NCBI RefSeq assembly: GCF_002742645.2
Contig: NZ_CP033875.1
Location: 2,644,001-2,708,000, forward strand
Length of the DNA: 64,000 nucleotides
From: Caulobacter sp. FWC26
GTDB taxonomy: Bacteria; Pseudomonadota; Alphaproteobacteria; Caulobacterales; Caulobacteraceae
Direction of reading: 5' to 3'
Each line of letters starts with the position of its first letter. The stretch's first letter is position 1. Shown piece after piece: positions 1-8,685 of this stretch. The notes beneath the pieces are model-generated. The model did not search any database and had not been told where the DNA came from. It saw only the letters and a list, made by a program, of their open reading frames with translations. The position numbers were made by a program, and so were the translations under genes.

Positions 1-1
1 C

Positions 2-388
2 TGCATCATCTTCTGCTCGGTCGTGAAGAACGCCTTCAAGTATGATGACAGCCTGGACGCCTTCGGTATCCACGGCATCGGCGGCATCGTCGGCGCGATC
101 GGAACCGGCCTCGTGGTCAACCCGCTGTGGGGCGGCGCAGGCGTCGTCGACTACACGAGCTGCGGCAAGGACGGCGACCTGTCGACCTGCGACAGCGCTG
201 TGTACGACATGGGCGTGCAGCTGATGGCCCAGATCAAGGCGGTTGGCGTGACCGTCCTGTGGTCGGCCATCGCCTCGGCCATCGTCTTCTTCGTGATCAA
301 GCTGGTGATCGGCCTGCGGGCTTCACCGGAAGCCGAAGAAGAAGGTCTGGATATCTCGGAACACGGCGAGCGCGCCTACCACAGCTAA
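2..388 (+). CDS. amtB: Ammonium transporter, C-terminal part (runs off the left edge)
   Basis: The reading frame is already open at base 2, so the start lies outside the window. About 128 residues of an Amt/MEP/Rh ammonium channel are visible. The conserved stretch DAFGIHGIGGIVGAIGTG carries the second pore histidine (HGIGG), followed by a last membrane helix (VLWSAIASAIVFFVIKLVIGL) and a short cytoplasmic tail with the usual GLDxSEHGERAY ending that contacts the PII protein GlnK. In this family glnK is normally the upstream operon partner; here that position is out of view. A strong hairpin terminator follows 23 nt after the stop. Confident family call; the symbol follows usual Caulobacter naming. 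Confidence 0.93.
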   Translation, partial: CIIFCSVVKNAFKYDDSLDAFGIHGIGGIVGAIGTGLVVNPLWGGAGVVDYTSCGKDGDLSTCDSAVYDMGVQLMAQIKAVGVTVLWSAIASAIVFFVIKLVIGLRASPEAEEEGLDISEHGERAYHS

Positions 389-410
389 GGCTGGCCTAGG
401 CGAAACGTCG

Positions 411-446
411 AAGGGCGCGGAGGGAAACCTCCGCGCCCTTTCTCTT
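411..446 (+). terminator. Rho-independent terminator after the ammonium transporter
   Basis: A perfect 13-bp stem (411-423 with 428-440) closes on a GAAA tetraloop and is followed by a T-rich run, oriented for the plus-strand transporter. On the other strand it may also stop the minus-strand cyclophilin gene that ends at 464. Confidence 0.9.
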
Positions 447-463
447 TCTGCAACGTCGAGCGC

Positions 464-1102
464 CTAGATTCGTCTCGCCGCTACGATCGGAACGACCGGG
501 TCCAGCATCTGCCCCTCCATCACCGGGTTGGTCGCCTTGCCCGGGGTCGGCAGGTTCAGGATCTTTCGGACGATCTCCATGCCTTGCACGACCTGACCAA
601 AGGCCGCGAAGCCGACATTGTCGCCCTCCCCGGCCGGATTGGCGTCAAGATAGGGCGCGTCGCCCACGCAGATGAAGAAGTCGGAGTCGCCGGTTCCGGG
701 CGCCTTGCGAGCCAACGAGATCGTCCCGTCGACATGCCGAAGACCGGTCTGTGTCGTCGGCTCATGCGCCACCGGCGGGAGCAGCTTCTTCGGATCGCCC
801 TGCAGGCCGCCCTCAATCAGACCGTAGTCGACCGAACTGGGCGCCTTGGCCGAGCGCCAGAAGCTCGAACCGTCATAGCGCTTCTCGTCGACATAGCGCA
901 GGAAGTTCGCCACGGTCAGCGGCGCTTGACGAGCCTTCAGAGCGATGACGATCGACCCTAGACTGGTGTCGAGGCGGACCAGCACGTCACCGGCGCCCGG
1001 GACGATCGGTGTCGCGGGCAGACTCAGGATCTGCGCCGAGGCCAGGCTCGGCGGGACGGCGAAAACGCCGAGAGCGGCCAGAACGTCGCGACGTTTCATC
1101 AT
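464..1102 (-). CDS. Cyclophilin-type peptidylprolyl isomerase, Tat-exported
   Basis: 212 residues. The N-terminus (KRRDVLAALGVFAVPPSLASA) reads as a twin-arginine signal with an AxA cleavage site, so the enzyme should be periplasmic. The rest is a cyclophilin domain: DTSLGSIVIAL, the TVANFLRYVD segment, the SDFFICVGDAPYLD strand and the FGQVVQGMEIVRKI closing motif. It would catalyse cis-trans isomerisation of prolyl bonds during folding of exported proteins. The usual FHR catalytic motif appears altered (SSFWRSAKAP), so activity may be reduced, as in other divergent bacterial cyclophilins. A GGAGACG ribosome binding site precedes the ATG. The gene lies 7 nt downstream of ispE on the same strand, suggesting cotranscription. 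Confidence 0.86.
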   Translation of the reverse strand: MMKRRDVLAALGVFAVPPSLASAQILSLPATPIVPGAGDVLVRLDTSLGSIVIALKARQAPLTVANFLRYVDEKRYDGSSFWRSAKAPSSVDYGLIEGGLQGDPKKLLPPVAHEPTTQTGLRHVDGTISLARKAPGTGDSDFFICVGDAPYLDANPAGEGDNVGFAAFGQVVQGMEIVRKILNLPTPGKATNPVMEGQMLDPVVPIVAARRI

Positions 1103-1109
1103 CGTCTCC

Positions 1110-1982
1110 TCAGCTCAGGCGGCAGCGCCGCACCCACCAGTCTGGGCGCATCGCCTTCACGCGTTCGGCCAGACCTTCAGCCTCGATATCGCTGGCGCAG
1201 AGGGCGAAACAGGTCGCGCCCGAACCCGACATGCGGACCAACAGACTCTCAGGCTCCTCGCGCAGCGCGTCCAGCACCTCGCCGATACGCGGCTCCAGCA
1301 TCACGGCGGGCGCTTCCAGATCATTGCGGGTGGCGACGGCAAGCCAGGCGGCGGCCTCTTCGGCGCTCTCCAGATGGTCGGGCATAAAGGGCCGCGCGGC
1401 GCCCTCCGGGTGTAAGTCCGCATCATAGGCGCGATAGACCGCGCCCGTGGGCGACGGCGCGCCTGGATTCACGAGGACAGCGTTCATCTCCGGTAGGCCT
1501 GGCGCGGGCGAGAGACGCTCGCCACGCCCCTCGGCCATCAAGGCCCGTGCGCGAAAGCACGCCGCGCCGTCAGCGCCCAAACCCGCAGCCAGCGGCTCCA
1601 GATCGTCATCCGACAGGCCCGGCGCCAAGGCGTCCCGCAACAACTTAAAGACTGCGCCAGCGTCGCTTGAGCCTCCGCCGAGACCGGCAGCTATGGGCAG
1701 GTGCTTTTCCAAGATCAGCCGATAGGGCGGAATCGGTCCGCCCAGTCGCCTGTGGAACGCCTGAGCCGCGCGGACCACCAGATTATCGCCGTCGGCCGGG
1801 ATTTCGCCCCCGAACGGTCCGGACATCTCGAACGCAGGCGCGTCGCTAGGCTGGATATTCACCTGATCGCCGACATCGGCGAACACCATCAGGCTGGCGA
1901 TCGGATGATAACCCTCAGCGTCCGGCCCGCCGACGTGCAGGAACAGATTGACCTTGGCCGGGGCGAATGCTGACAGCCGCAT
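1110..1982 (-). CDS. ispE: 4-diphosphocytidyl-2-C-methyl-D-erythritol kinase
   Basis: 290 residues of a GHMP kinase. It phosphorylates CDP-methylerythritol with ATP in the non-mevalonate isoprenoid pathway. The N-terminal substrate segment (APAKVNLFLHVGG, then GYHPIASLM) and the glycine/serine-rich ATP loop (LPIAAGLGGGSSDAGAV) are intact, and the C-terminal RMSGSGATCFAL motif is present. I chose the ATG at 1982 because family members start MRLSAFAPAKVN; the frame could extend to a TTG at 1997. It follows the TPR lipoprotein gene (stop at 2025) by about 40 nt and precedes the cyclophilin gene, so a three-gene minus-strand operon is likely. Confidence 0.95.
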   Translation of the reverse strand: MRLSAFAPAKVNLFLHVGGPDAEGYHPIASLMVFADVGDQVNIQPSDAPAFEMSGPFGGEIPADGDNLVVRAAQAFHRRLGGPIPPYRLILEKHLPIAAGLGGGSSDAGAVFKLLRDALAPGLSDDDLEPLAAGLGADGAACFRARALMAEGRGERLSPAPGLPEMNAVLVNPGAPSPTGAVYRAYDADLHPEGAARPFMPDHLESAEEAAAWLAVATRNDLEAPAVMLEPRIGEVLDALREEPESLLVRMSGSGATCFALCASDIEAEGLAERVKAMRPDWWVRRCRLS

Positions 1983-2024
1983 GATCTCGTGACTCAAGGC
2001 TGGGAAAGACCCAACGCCGATAGC

Positions 2025-3755
2025 TCAGTTGTGGGCGATCGTCGACTTGGTCGCCGGCGCGGAAAGGCCCAGCCCGTTCTTCAGCTTTTCCTCGGACTCG
2101 ACTTTCTGCTTGTCCGTCGGCTCCAGGCTCAGGACGCGTTGCCACTGGAACCGCGCTTCGATGAAGCGCCCGACCTTCCAATAGGCGTCGCCCAGGTGTC
2201 CGTTGACGTCGGGATCACCCGGCTCGAGCTCGACGGCGGCCTCAAGCTTCTCTACCGCAGCCTTGTAATCACCCAAGCGGAAATAAGCCCATCCCAAGGA
2301 GTCCAGCATCGCGCCGGATTGCGGACGAGCGGCGACCGCCTTCTCGACCATGGCCAGGGCCTCGGCCAGGCGCTCGTTTCGGTCGATCCAGGAATAGCCC
2401 AGGAAGTTCAGCAGCTCAGGCTCATCCGGATTGACCTTGAGCGCCGCCTGCAGGTCCCGCTCCGCCTCCGGCCAACGCCCGGCCTGCTCAAGCGCCACCG
2501 CCCGCAGATACAAGAGGCGCCAGTCGGGCGCCGACGCCTCCCGCGCGATCAGCGGCTCAAGCACCGCAACCGACTCGTCCCAACGGCTGTTGACGCGCAG
2601 CAAGTCGGCCAGAGCGACGGCGGCGTCGCGGTCGTTCGGCGCCGCCGTCACGGCTCCGCGCGCGACCTCAAGCGCCTTGGCCTTATCGCCCAACTCGTTC
2701 CAGGCCCAAGCGATCTTGCTCTGCGCCGAGGCGTAGTGAGGCGAGCCCGGCGTCACACGGCCATAGGCTTCGATCGCGCCTTCATGATCGTCGCTTTGAT
2801 TCAGCAGATCACCGACCAGCACCCAGGCTTCGTCGCGCGCCGGGTCCAGCCGCAGAGCCAGCCTGAGGTAGGCCAGCGCGAACTGATTCTGCCGCTCGCC
2901 CGCGAAGGTCGCCGCGCAGGCGACCAGAACCTCGGCCGCGCCCTGGCGCGGCGTCGGCATGGCGGGCGGCGTCTGGCGGGCGGCGGCCCGCGCTCGAGCG
3001 CGTTGCAATCCGGTATCGTTCGGCGCGACCCGAAGCGCGGCGTCGTACAGAGCCACCGCATCGTCGTGGCGCTTCCGACGCTCCAAGAACGCGCCGTAGT
3101 CGAGCGTGAAGATGCTGGCCGTCGCGGCGTTGGACGTCAGGGCCTTGTAGTCGGTCTCGGCTTCGTCATACCGCTTGGCCCGCTCGAACAGCCGCGCCTG
3201 TCCCTGCTGGCCGAAATACTGCACCAGCTTGTCGTTGCGCAGCACCGGCTGGACAATCGCGCCTTCGCGGTCGCCGGCGGCGGCGGCGGCCCAGGGGCTA
3301 AGCAGAGCTACGGCCTGCTGGTGCGGGAAACCGGGCGGATCGGCCTTCAGGAGCGCCTGCGCCTCCTTGCCCTTGCCGAGCGCCAACGCCTCCACAACAC
3401 GGGTGAGAACGCCCAGCCGTCGGATAGCTTCGGCGCCTCCGGCTTCGGTGGGCGCCGCTGCGGCCGCGCGCGAAATCTCTCCGGAAAGAAGCAGCGCCGT
3501 GAATGAGCGTTCTGCGATCACGCCAGGATCTTCGCCTAGCACCGCAGCTGTGCCGAAGTAGGTCGCCGCCTGCTTGGAGGCTCCATCGCGCAGCGCCGCC
3601 TGCCCCGCCAGGAATTGACCGTACGAGGTTCGCGTGTCGAACAGTGAATAGTTCTGACCGACGGAGCCCCGCATCGACACCGCGCCCGGCGCGGAGGCGC
3701 ACGCGGTCAGGGCGGAGATGGATACGCAAGCGAGCAGGACTTTGAGACGCGTCAT
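2025..3755 (-). CDS. Tetratricopeptide-repeat lipoprotein
   Basis: 576 residues. The N-terminus is a lipoprotein signal with lipobox ALTAC (Cys19), so the protein is probably anchored in a membrane facing the periplasm. The body is a long array of TPR helices, for example RDEAWVLVGDLLNQ, PELLNFLGYSWID and AMLDSLGWAYFRLGDY, with the clearest repeats in the C-terminal half. TPR arrays are protein-binding scaffolds; the LNFLGYSWID... LDSLGWAYFRLG pattern is typical of a widespread alphaproteobacterial family encoded beside ispE. The partner protein cannot be read from sequence. Confidence 0.85.
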   Translation of the reverse strand: MTRLKVLLACVSISALTACASAPGAVSMRGSVGQNYSLFDTRTSYGQFLAGQAALRDGASKQAATYFGTAAVLGEDPGVIAERSFTALLLSGEISRAAAAAPTEAGGAEAIRRLGVLTRVVEALALGKGKEAQALLKADPPGFPHQQAVALLSPWAAAAAGDREGAIVQPVLRNDKLVQYFGQQGQARLFERAKRYDEAETDYKALTSNAATASIFTLDYGAFLERRKRHDDAVALYDAALRVAPNDTGLQRARARAAARQTPPAMPTPRQGAAEVLVACAATFAGERQNQFALAYLRLALRLDPARDEAWVLVGDLLNQSDDHEGAIEAYGRVTPGSPHYASAQSKIAWAWNELGDKAKALEVARGAVTAAPNDRDAAVALADLLRVNSRWDESVAVLEPLIAREASAPDWRLLYLRAVALEQAGRWPEAERDLQAALKVNPDEPELLNFLGYSWIDRNERLAEALAMVEKAVAARPQSGAMLDSLGWAYFRLGDYKAAVEKLEAAVELEPGDPDVNGHLGDAYWKVGRFIEARFQWQRVLSLEPTDKQKVESEEKLKNGLGLSAPATKSTIAHN

Positions 3756-3790
3756 GCCGCCACCCTCGGAGGTTTCGAGGCCGTCCGCAA

Positions 3791-3823
3791 GAAAAAGCCT
3801 CCCGGTGCGGACCGGGAGGCTTG
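3791..3823 (-). terminator. Rho-independent terminator after ETF-ubiquinone oxidoreductase
   Basis: A 12-bp perfect stem (3795-3806 with 3811-3822) with a 4-nt loop is followed on the minus strand by TTTTTC, 5 nt beyond the stop of the gene ending at 3828. Confidence 0.9.
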
Positions 3824-3827
3824 ATCG

Positions 3828-5498
3828 TTACATGTTCGGGTAGTTCGGACCGCCGCCGCCTTCCGGCGTGGTCCAGACGATGTTCTGCGACGGGTCCTTG
3901 ATGTCGCAGGTTTTGCAGTGGACGCAGTTCTGCGCGTTGATCTGGAAGCGCGGATCGGTTCCCTGCTCGTTGTAGAGCACCTCATAGACGCCGGCCGGGC
4001 AGTAGAGGCGTGCAGGCTCGCCGTACTTGGGCAGGTTCACCTGGATCGGCACCGAAGGATCCTTCAGGCGCAGGTGCGCCGGCTGGTCTTCCTCGTGGTT
4101 GGTCGCCGACAGGAACACCGAGCTCAGCTTGTCGAAGCTGATCACCCCGTCCGGCTTGGGATAGACGATCGGCTTGTAGTCCTTGGCCAAGCCGGTAGAG
4201 GCCGCGTCGGTCTTGTCGTGCTTCAGCGTGCCAAAGAACGAGAAGCCCAGCAGGTGGTTGGTCCACATGTCGAGCATGCCGAACGCGCCGCCCAGCGCCG
4301 TGCCGAACTTGCCCAGCAGCGGCTTGGCGTTGCGGACAACCTTCAGCTCCTTGGCCACCCACGACTTTTCGTAGGACGCTTGATAGGCGCCCAGCTCGTC
4401 ACTGGCGCGACCGGCCTGAACCGCCTCGAACGCGGCCTCGGCGGCCAACATGCCGGTCTTGACAGCGTTATGGCTGCCCTTGATGCGCGGCACGTTGACG
4501 AAGCCGGCCGAGCAGCCGATCAGCGCCCCACCCGGGAAGGTCAGCTTCGGCACCGACTGATAACCGCCCTCGGTTATGGCGCGAGCGCCGTAGGCGATAC
4601 GCTTGCCGCCTTCCAGGTGGGGACGGACAGAGGGGTGTTGCTTGAAGCGCTGGAATTCGTCGAATGGCGACAGCCAAGGGTTCTTGTAGTTCAGGTGCAC
4701 GACGTAGCCGATGGCCACGTAGTTGTCCCCGAAGTGGTACATGAAGCTGCCGCCGCCTGTCTTATCGTCCAGCGGCCAGCCGGTGGTGTGCTCGGCCAGG
4801 CCCGGCTGGTGGTTCTCCGGCGGCACCTGCCACAGCTCCTTGATGCCGATGCCGTACTTCTGCGGCGACTTGCCTTCGTCCAGCTTGAATTTGGCGATCA
4901 ACTGCTTGGCTAGCGAGCCGCGCACGCCCTCGGCGATGAACACGTACTTGCCGTGCAGTTCCATGCCAGGCTGGTAATCAGGCTTCTTCTCGCCGTCCTT
5001 GCCGATGCCGACCACGCCGACCACCACGCCCTTCACCGAGCCGTCGTCGTTCCAGACGAGCTCCGAAGCCGCGAAACCAGGATAGATCTCGACGCCCAGC
5101 TCTTCGGCCTTGCCGGCCAGCCAGCGGGTCAGATTGGCCAGGGAGGCGATGTAGCAGCCGTGATTGTGCATGAACGGCGGCATGGCGAACATCGGCAGGC
5201 TGAGCTCGCCTTGCGGCCCCAGCAGCTTGAAGCGGTCCTTGGTGACCGGCGTCTCCAGCGGCGCGCCCTCTTCCTTCCAGTTCGGGAAGAGCTCGGCCAA
5301 GCCCTTGGGATCGATGACCGCGCCCGACAGGATGTGGGCGCCGACTTCCGAGCCCTTTTCCAGCAGGGCGACCGAGATGTCGGTTCCGGCCTTGGCGGCC
5401 ATCTGTTTCAGCCGGATCGCCGCCGAAAGGCCTGCGGGACCACCGCCGACGATGACGACGTCGTATTCCATCGACTCGCGTTCGAGGTCTTCGCTCAT
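3828..5498 (-). CDS. Electron transfer flavoprotein-ubiquinone oxidoreductase
   Basis: 556 residues, the normal family length. It passes electrons from reduced ETF (fed by acyl-CoA dehydrogenases) through FAD and a [4Fe-4S] cluster to ubiquinone at the inner membrane. The N-terminal FAD dinucleotide motif is VVIVGGGPAGLSAA; the middle has GCYIASLANLTRWL and GCSAGFVNVPRIKGSHNA; the C-terminus has cluster cysteines in YCPAGVYEV and NCVHCKTCDI, and the terminal GPNYPNM seen in this family. The ATG at 5498 has a GGGAGA ribosome binding site. Two acyl-CoA dehydrogenases elsewhere in the window (33324-36169) are likely electron donors through ETF. Confidence 0.96.
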   Translation of the reverse strand: MSEDLERESMEYDVVIVGGGPAGLSAAIRLKQMAAKAGTDISVALLEKGSEVGAHILSGAVIDPKGLAELFPNWKEEGAPLETPVTKDRFKLLGPQGELSLPMFAMPPFMHNHGCYIASLANLTRWLAGKAEELGVEIYPGFAASELVWNDDGSVKGVVVGVVGIGKDGEKKPDYQPGMELHGKYVFIAEGVRGSLAKQLIAKFKLDEGKSPQKYGIGIKELWQVPPENHQPGLAEHTTGWPLDDKTGGGSFMYHFGDNYVAIGYVVHLNYKNPWLSPFDEFQRFKQHPSVRPHLEGGKRIAYGARAITEGGYQSVPKLTFPGGALIGCSAGFVNVPRIKGSHNAVKTGMLAAEAAFEAVQAGRASDELGAYQASYEKSWVAKELKVVRNAKPLLGKFGTALGGAFGMLDMWTNHLLGFSFFGTLKHDKTDAASTGLAKDYKPIVYPKPDGVISFDKLSSVFLSATNHEEDQPAHLRLKDPSVPIQVNLPKYGEPARLYCPAGVYEVLYNEQGTDPRFQINAQNCVHCKTCDIKDPSQNIVWTTPEGGGGPNYPNM

Positions 5499-5648
5499 GG
5501 GATCTCCCGGTGAGGCCCTACGGCCGCTCTTATGACTGTTTGATTCACAGCTTATCCGAACGTGACGCGGGGGTGGTCAAGCACCTAGCCAGATTTTTTG
5601 CTGCACCGCAGCGTGGAGACCGGCGACAATCCGAGTTAAGACGGTCGC

Positions 5649-6467
5649 ATGAGCCTCCCCGTCGATCAACGCGCCGTCGAAAGCCTGCTGGCCTTCTGGG
5701 CTGATGCGGGGGTCGAGGCCCTGTACGCCGATGCGCCCATTGATCGCCTCGCTGAGGGCGCGGCGATGCTCCGCGCCAAGAGCCAACCGCCCCCGCCAAC
5801 GCCGGTCGCCCGGCCCGGGCTGGTCTCAGCGCGCTCGCCCGACGTCGCCTCGGCGGTCGCCGCAGCCAAGGTCGCCGCCGCCGCTTGCCAGGATCTCGAT
5901 AGCCTCGCCGCCGCCATCGCCGCCTTTGACGGCTGCCCGCTCAAGGGCCAGGGCGCCAAGCAGGCCGTGTTCTCGCGCGGCGTGAGCGACGCGGCGCTGA
6001 TGATCATCGGCGAAGGCCCCGGCGCCGATGAAGACGCTCAAGGTCAGCCGTTCGTCGGCCGCGCTGGCAAGCTACTCGATCGGATGCTGCAGGCCGCCGG
6101 ACTCGAAGGGCGGGTGTTCATCACCAACACCGTCTTTTGGCGCCCGCCGGGCAACCGCACGCCGACGCCGCAGGAGCAGGCCACGTGCGCGCCGTTCGTC
6201 GAGCGGGCGATCGCGCTGGTGAAGCCCAAGATGCTGCTGCTCGCCGGCGGAGCCTCGGCCAAGGCGATGCTCAAGCGCGACGAAGGCATTCTCTCGATGC
6301 GAGGACGCTGGTTTGAGTGGGTCTCCGAGGATCAGTCGCTCGAGCTTCCGGCCCTGCCGACACTGCACCCGGCCTTCCTGCTGCGGACACCCGCGCAGAA
6401 GAAGAAGGCCTGGCAAGACCTGCTGACCCTGACCGAACGGCTTGATCGCCCCGAGCGCCCGCACTAA
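5649..6467 (+). CDS. Uracil-DNA glycosylase superfamily protein (family 4-like)
   Basis: 272 residues. The glycosylase core is clear: motif 1 GEGPGADEDAQGQPFVGRAG, the NTVFWRPPGNRTPTPQE block and motif 2 LHPAFLLRTPAQKK. Such proteins remove uracil from DNA in base excision repair. Classical family 4 enzymes hold a [4Fe-4S] cluster with two CxxC-type pairs. Here only an isolated Cys in FDGCPLKG and one in ATCAPFV are seen in the relevant places, so the cluster is probably absent, as in some alphaproteobacterial relatives. The N-terminal 60 residues are proline/alanine-rich linker. The downstream lytic transglycosylase starts 1 nt after the stop. Confidence 0.85.
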   Translation: MSLPVDQRAVESLLAFWADAGVEALYADAPIDRLAEGAAMLRAKSQPPPPTPVARPGLVSARSPDVASAVAAAKVAAAACQDLDSLAAAIAAFDGCPLKGQGAKQAVFSRGVSDAALMIIGEGPGADEDAQGQPFVGRAGKLLDRMLQAAGLEGRVFITNTVFWRPPGNRTPTPQEQATCAPFVERAIALVKPKMLLLAGGASAKAMLKRDEGILSMRGRWFEWVSEDQSLELPALPTLHPAFLLRTPAQKKKAWQDLLTLTERLDRPERPH

Positions 6468-6468
6468 A

Positions 6469-8130
6469 ATGTTCAGCGACCAGTCGGGACAGGGACGCGC
6501 GCCTGTGGGGGAGCGCGTATTGCTTTTGCAGCTTTGGGCTCGCCTTCTGGCCGTTTTGTCGGCCTTCGTGCTGTCCGTGACCGCCCTGGCCGCTCAGGCC
6601 AGCGGGCTTGAGCCCCTGTCGCCCGATGATGTCCGTTATTATCGCGCCGCGTTCGCCGCCGCTGATCGCGGGGATTTCGACTCCGCCGAAGCCGCCTTCG
6701 CCAACACCCGCGATCGCAGCCTGGCCGGGCGCCTGGCCTTCGCCAAGATCATGCACCCGACGCGCTATTCGGCCAGCTACGCGGAGCTGACCCGCTGGCT
6801 GGACAGTTACAGCGAAGAAGCCGGCGCCGACCGCGTCTACACCCTGGCCCTCAAGCGCAAGCCGAACGGCAAGCGCGTCGCCGCGCCGCCGGTACCCAGC
6901 TTGTTCATCGCCGACGAAAGCGGCCCGCCGCCGGCCGATAAGGGCCGTGCGGCCCGCGAGACCTACTATTCCGGCGACGTGAAACAGGCTCTTGCGCTGG
7001 CGATCGCCGGTGGCGAGCGCTGGATCGCCGGCCTTTCCGCGATCCGTTTGGGCGACGCCGCTCAAGCCCAGGCCTTCTTCGAGCAGGTCGCCGACGACGA
7101 ACACGAAGACGAGTGGCTTCGGGCGGCGGGCGCCTTTTGGGCCGCCCGCGCGGCCAGCCAGCAAGGCCACGGCGGCCAGGCGCGCGATCTGCTGGTCAAG
7201 GCCGCCCAGGCGCCGCACACCTTCTACGGCATGATTGCAGGGCGCCAACTGGCGCTCGCGGGGGTCAGCGTTCCCGAGCCCCAGGAAGACCCCATCGCCA
7301 CCCTGCTCTCGCGCGCGGCCTATACGGGCCCGAACACCGAGTCGCTGAACGCCTTGGTCACCGCCGATCCACGAGCCCGCCGCGCCGCCGCCCTGGCTCA
7401 GATCGGTCGCTGGCGCGAAGCGGGCCAGGAGCTCCGTGCGGGGCTTTCCCTGGCGGACACTGAATCCCTGCGCGCCGATTGGACGACCCTGGCCCTGGCG
7501 CTGAACGCCAAGGCGCCGCTGAACGCGGGACGTCCGGTGCGCCGTGTCGGGGGCGAGGACTATCCGCTGCCGCCTCTGGATCCGGTTGGCGGGTTCACCA
7601 TCGACAAGGCGATGGTCTACGCTCTGGTTCGGCAGGAAAGCCGCTTCGATCCCCTCGCCGTCTCCAACGCCGGCGCCGTTGGGCTGATGCAGGTTCGCCC
7701 GGTGTCGGCCGCCGACGTGGTGGGGGACGACAAGCTGCGCACCGACAGCACCCCCTTGTTCGACCCGGCCTTCAACCTGCGGGCGGGACAGGACTACTTC
7801 ACCTGGCTGATGGACCGTGGCCTCAAGAGCCCCGACGTCCTCCGGGCGGTGGCGGCCTATAATGGGGGTCCAGCCACCCTGAACCGCACTCTCGCCCAAC
7901 TCGGCGCCGACTGCGACAGCCTGCTGCTGATCGAGAGCCTGCCGTTCAAGGAAACGCGCAACTACGTCGAGAAGGTCATGGCCAGCTACTGGACCTATCG
8001 CCGTCTGATGGGTGCGGAAAACAGGACGCTCGATGCGGTCGCCAGCGGCGCGCGGACGGTGGACTTCCGCCTCGACCCGCAGGTGGAGATGCCGACCACC
8101 ATCGACCAGCTGATGGCGCAACTGCCCTAA
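6469..8130 (+). CDS. Soluble lytic murein transglycosylase (SLT family)
   Basis: 553 residues from the ATG that directly follows the preceding stop. A hydrophobic segment near residues 20-45 ending in LAAQA is a probable signal peptide, so the product is periplasmic. The central half is helical alpha-superhelix repeat sequence as in Slt70, and the C-terminal catalytic domain has VRQESRFDPLAVS with the catalytic glutamate at residue 390, GAVGLMQV and AYNGGPATL. It cleaves the MurNAc-GlcNAc bond to give anhydromuropeptides in wall turnover. The start could be a later GTG at 6505, which would leave a shorter signal sequence. Confidence 0.92.
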   Translation: MFSDQSGQGRAPVGERVLLLQLWARLLAVLSAFVLSVTALAAQASGLEPLSPDDVRYYRAAFAAADRGDFDSAEAAFANTRDRSLAGRLAFAKIMHPTRYSASYAELTRWLDSYSEEAGADRVYTLALKRKPNGKRVAAPPVPSLFIADESGPPPADKGRAARETYYSGDVKQALALAIAGGERWIAGLSAIRLGDAAQAQAFFEQVADDEHEDEWLRAAGAFWAARAASQQGHGGQARDLLVKAAQAPHTFYGMIAGRQLALAGVSVPEPQEDPIATLLSRAAYTGPNTESLNALVTADPRARRAAALAQIGRWREAGQELRAGLSLADTESLRADWTTLALALNAKAPLNAGRPVRRVGGEDYPLPPLDPVGGFTIDKAMVYALVRQESRFDPLAVSNAGAVGLMQVRPVSAADVVGDDKLRTDSTPLFDPAFNLRAGQDYFTWLMDRGLKSPDVLRAVAAYNGGPATLNRTLAQLGADCDSLLLIESLPFKETRNYVEKVMASYWTYRRLMGAENRTLDAVASGARTVDFRLDPQVEMPTTIDQLMAQLP

Positions 8131-8158
8131 CAGCGCTCCTTGGCCAGCGTTGGCTGAC

Positions 8159-8635
8159 TTAGCGAGCCTGGTAGGTCAGAGACTTGGCCTTCAGGGTTCT
8201 TGCGAGCCCTCTCTCATCCAAAGTCGCGCCCTTCGGCCAGTCCAGGCGACGCAGCAAGACGCCGTGCGTCTTAGGCTTCAGGCGGCCCCAAAACCCGCCG
8301 GGGGCGATCAGGATCGCTGGCGCGCCCGCGCCGCCCACCAGATGTCGCTCCACCGGCTCGCGCCAACCTTCGCGTAACACGGCGTCGGATCGAAGAGTCA
8401 GGATCCAGTCGCCGCGCGCGACGGCGACGCCCGCCGCAAAGCGATCCTCCACAGTTCCCCGCTCACGCACCAGTCGCGCGCCGCTGTCTTCGGCCAGGGC
8501 CTCGACGCCCTGCTCGTCACCCGCGACCAGCACCACCTCCATAACGAGGCCATCCACCGCAGCAGGCACCAGCATGGCCATTTGCGCGGCGAGGCCAGCC
8601 AAGTCTTCGGAGGCGATGAGGACAACGGAGATCAT
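8159..8635 (-). CDS. Glycosyltransferase family 2-like protein
   Basis: 158 residues. The N-terminus ISVVLIASEDLAGLAAQMAMLVPAA and the central GVAVARGDWILTLRSDAVLREGW match the nucleotide-sugar fold of family 2 glycosyltransferases, with RSD in the place of the usual DDD/DxD metal motif. It is much shorter than typical GT2 enzymes (250-350 residues) and ends soon after the catalytic core, so it may act on an unusual substrate or be non-catalytic. It overlaps nothing and converges with the lytic transglycosylase gene 29 nt away. The radical SAM gene upstream ends 50 nt from its start. Confidence 0.6.
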   Translation of the reverse strand: MISVVLIASEDLAGLAAQMAMLVPAAVDGLVMEVVLVAGDEQGVEALAEDSGARLVRERGTVEDRFAAGVAVARGDWILTLRSDAVLREGWREPVERHLVGGAGAPAILIAPGGFWGRLKPKTHGVLLRRLDWPKGATLDERGLARTLKAKSLTYQAR

Positions 8636-8685
8636 AACCCTGCTTCGCGACCCACGGCCGCCGGGTCAAGAGCACGACCGCCCGC

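Noticed and set aside
1989..3506. 505-residue plus-strand open frame opposite the TPR lipoprotein gene
   Set aside because: No motif, composition typical of antisense in GC-rich DNA; the TPR frame has a lipobox and repeats.
6271..8121. 616-residue minus-strand open frame opposite the lytic transglycosylase
   Set aside because: Arg/Gly/Ala-rich translation without motifs; shadow of a high-GC gene whose plus strand has clear catalytic motifs.
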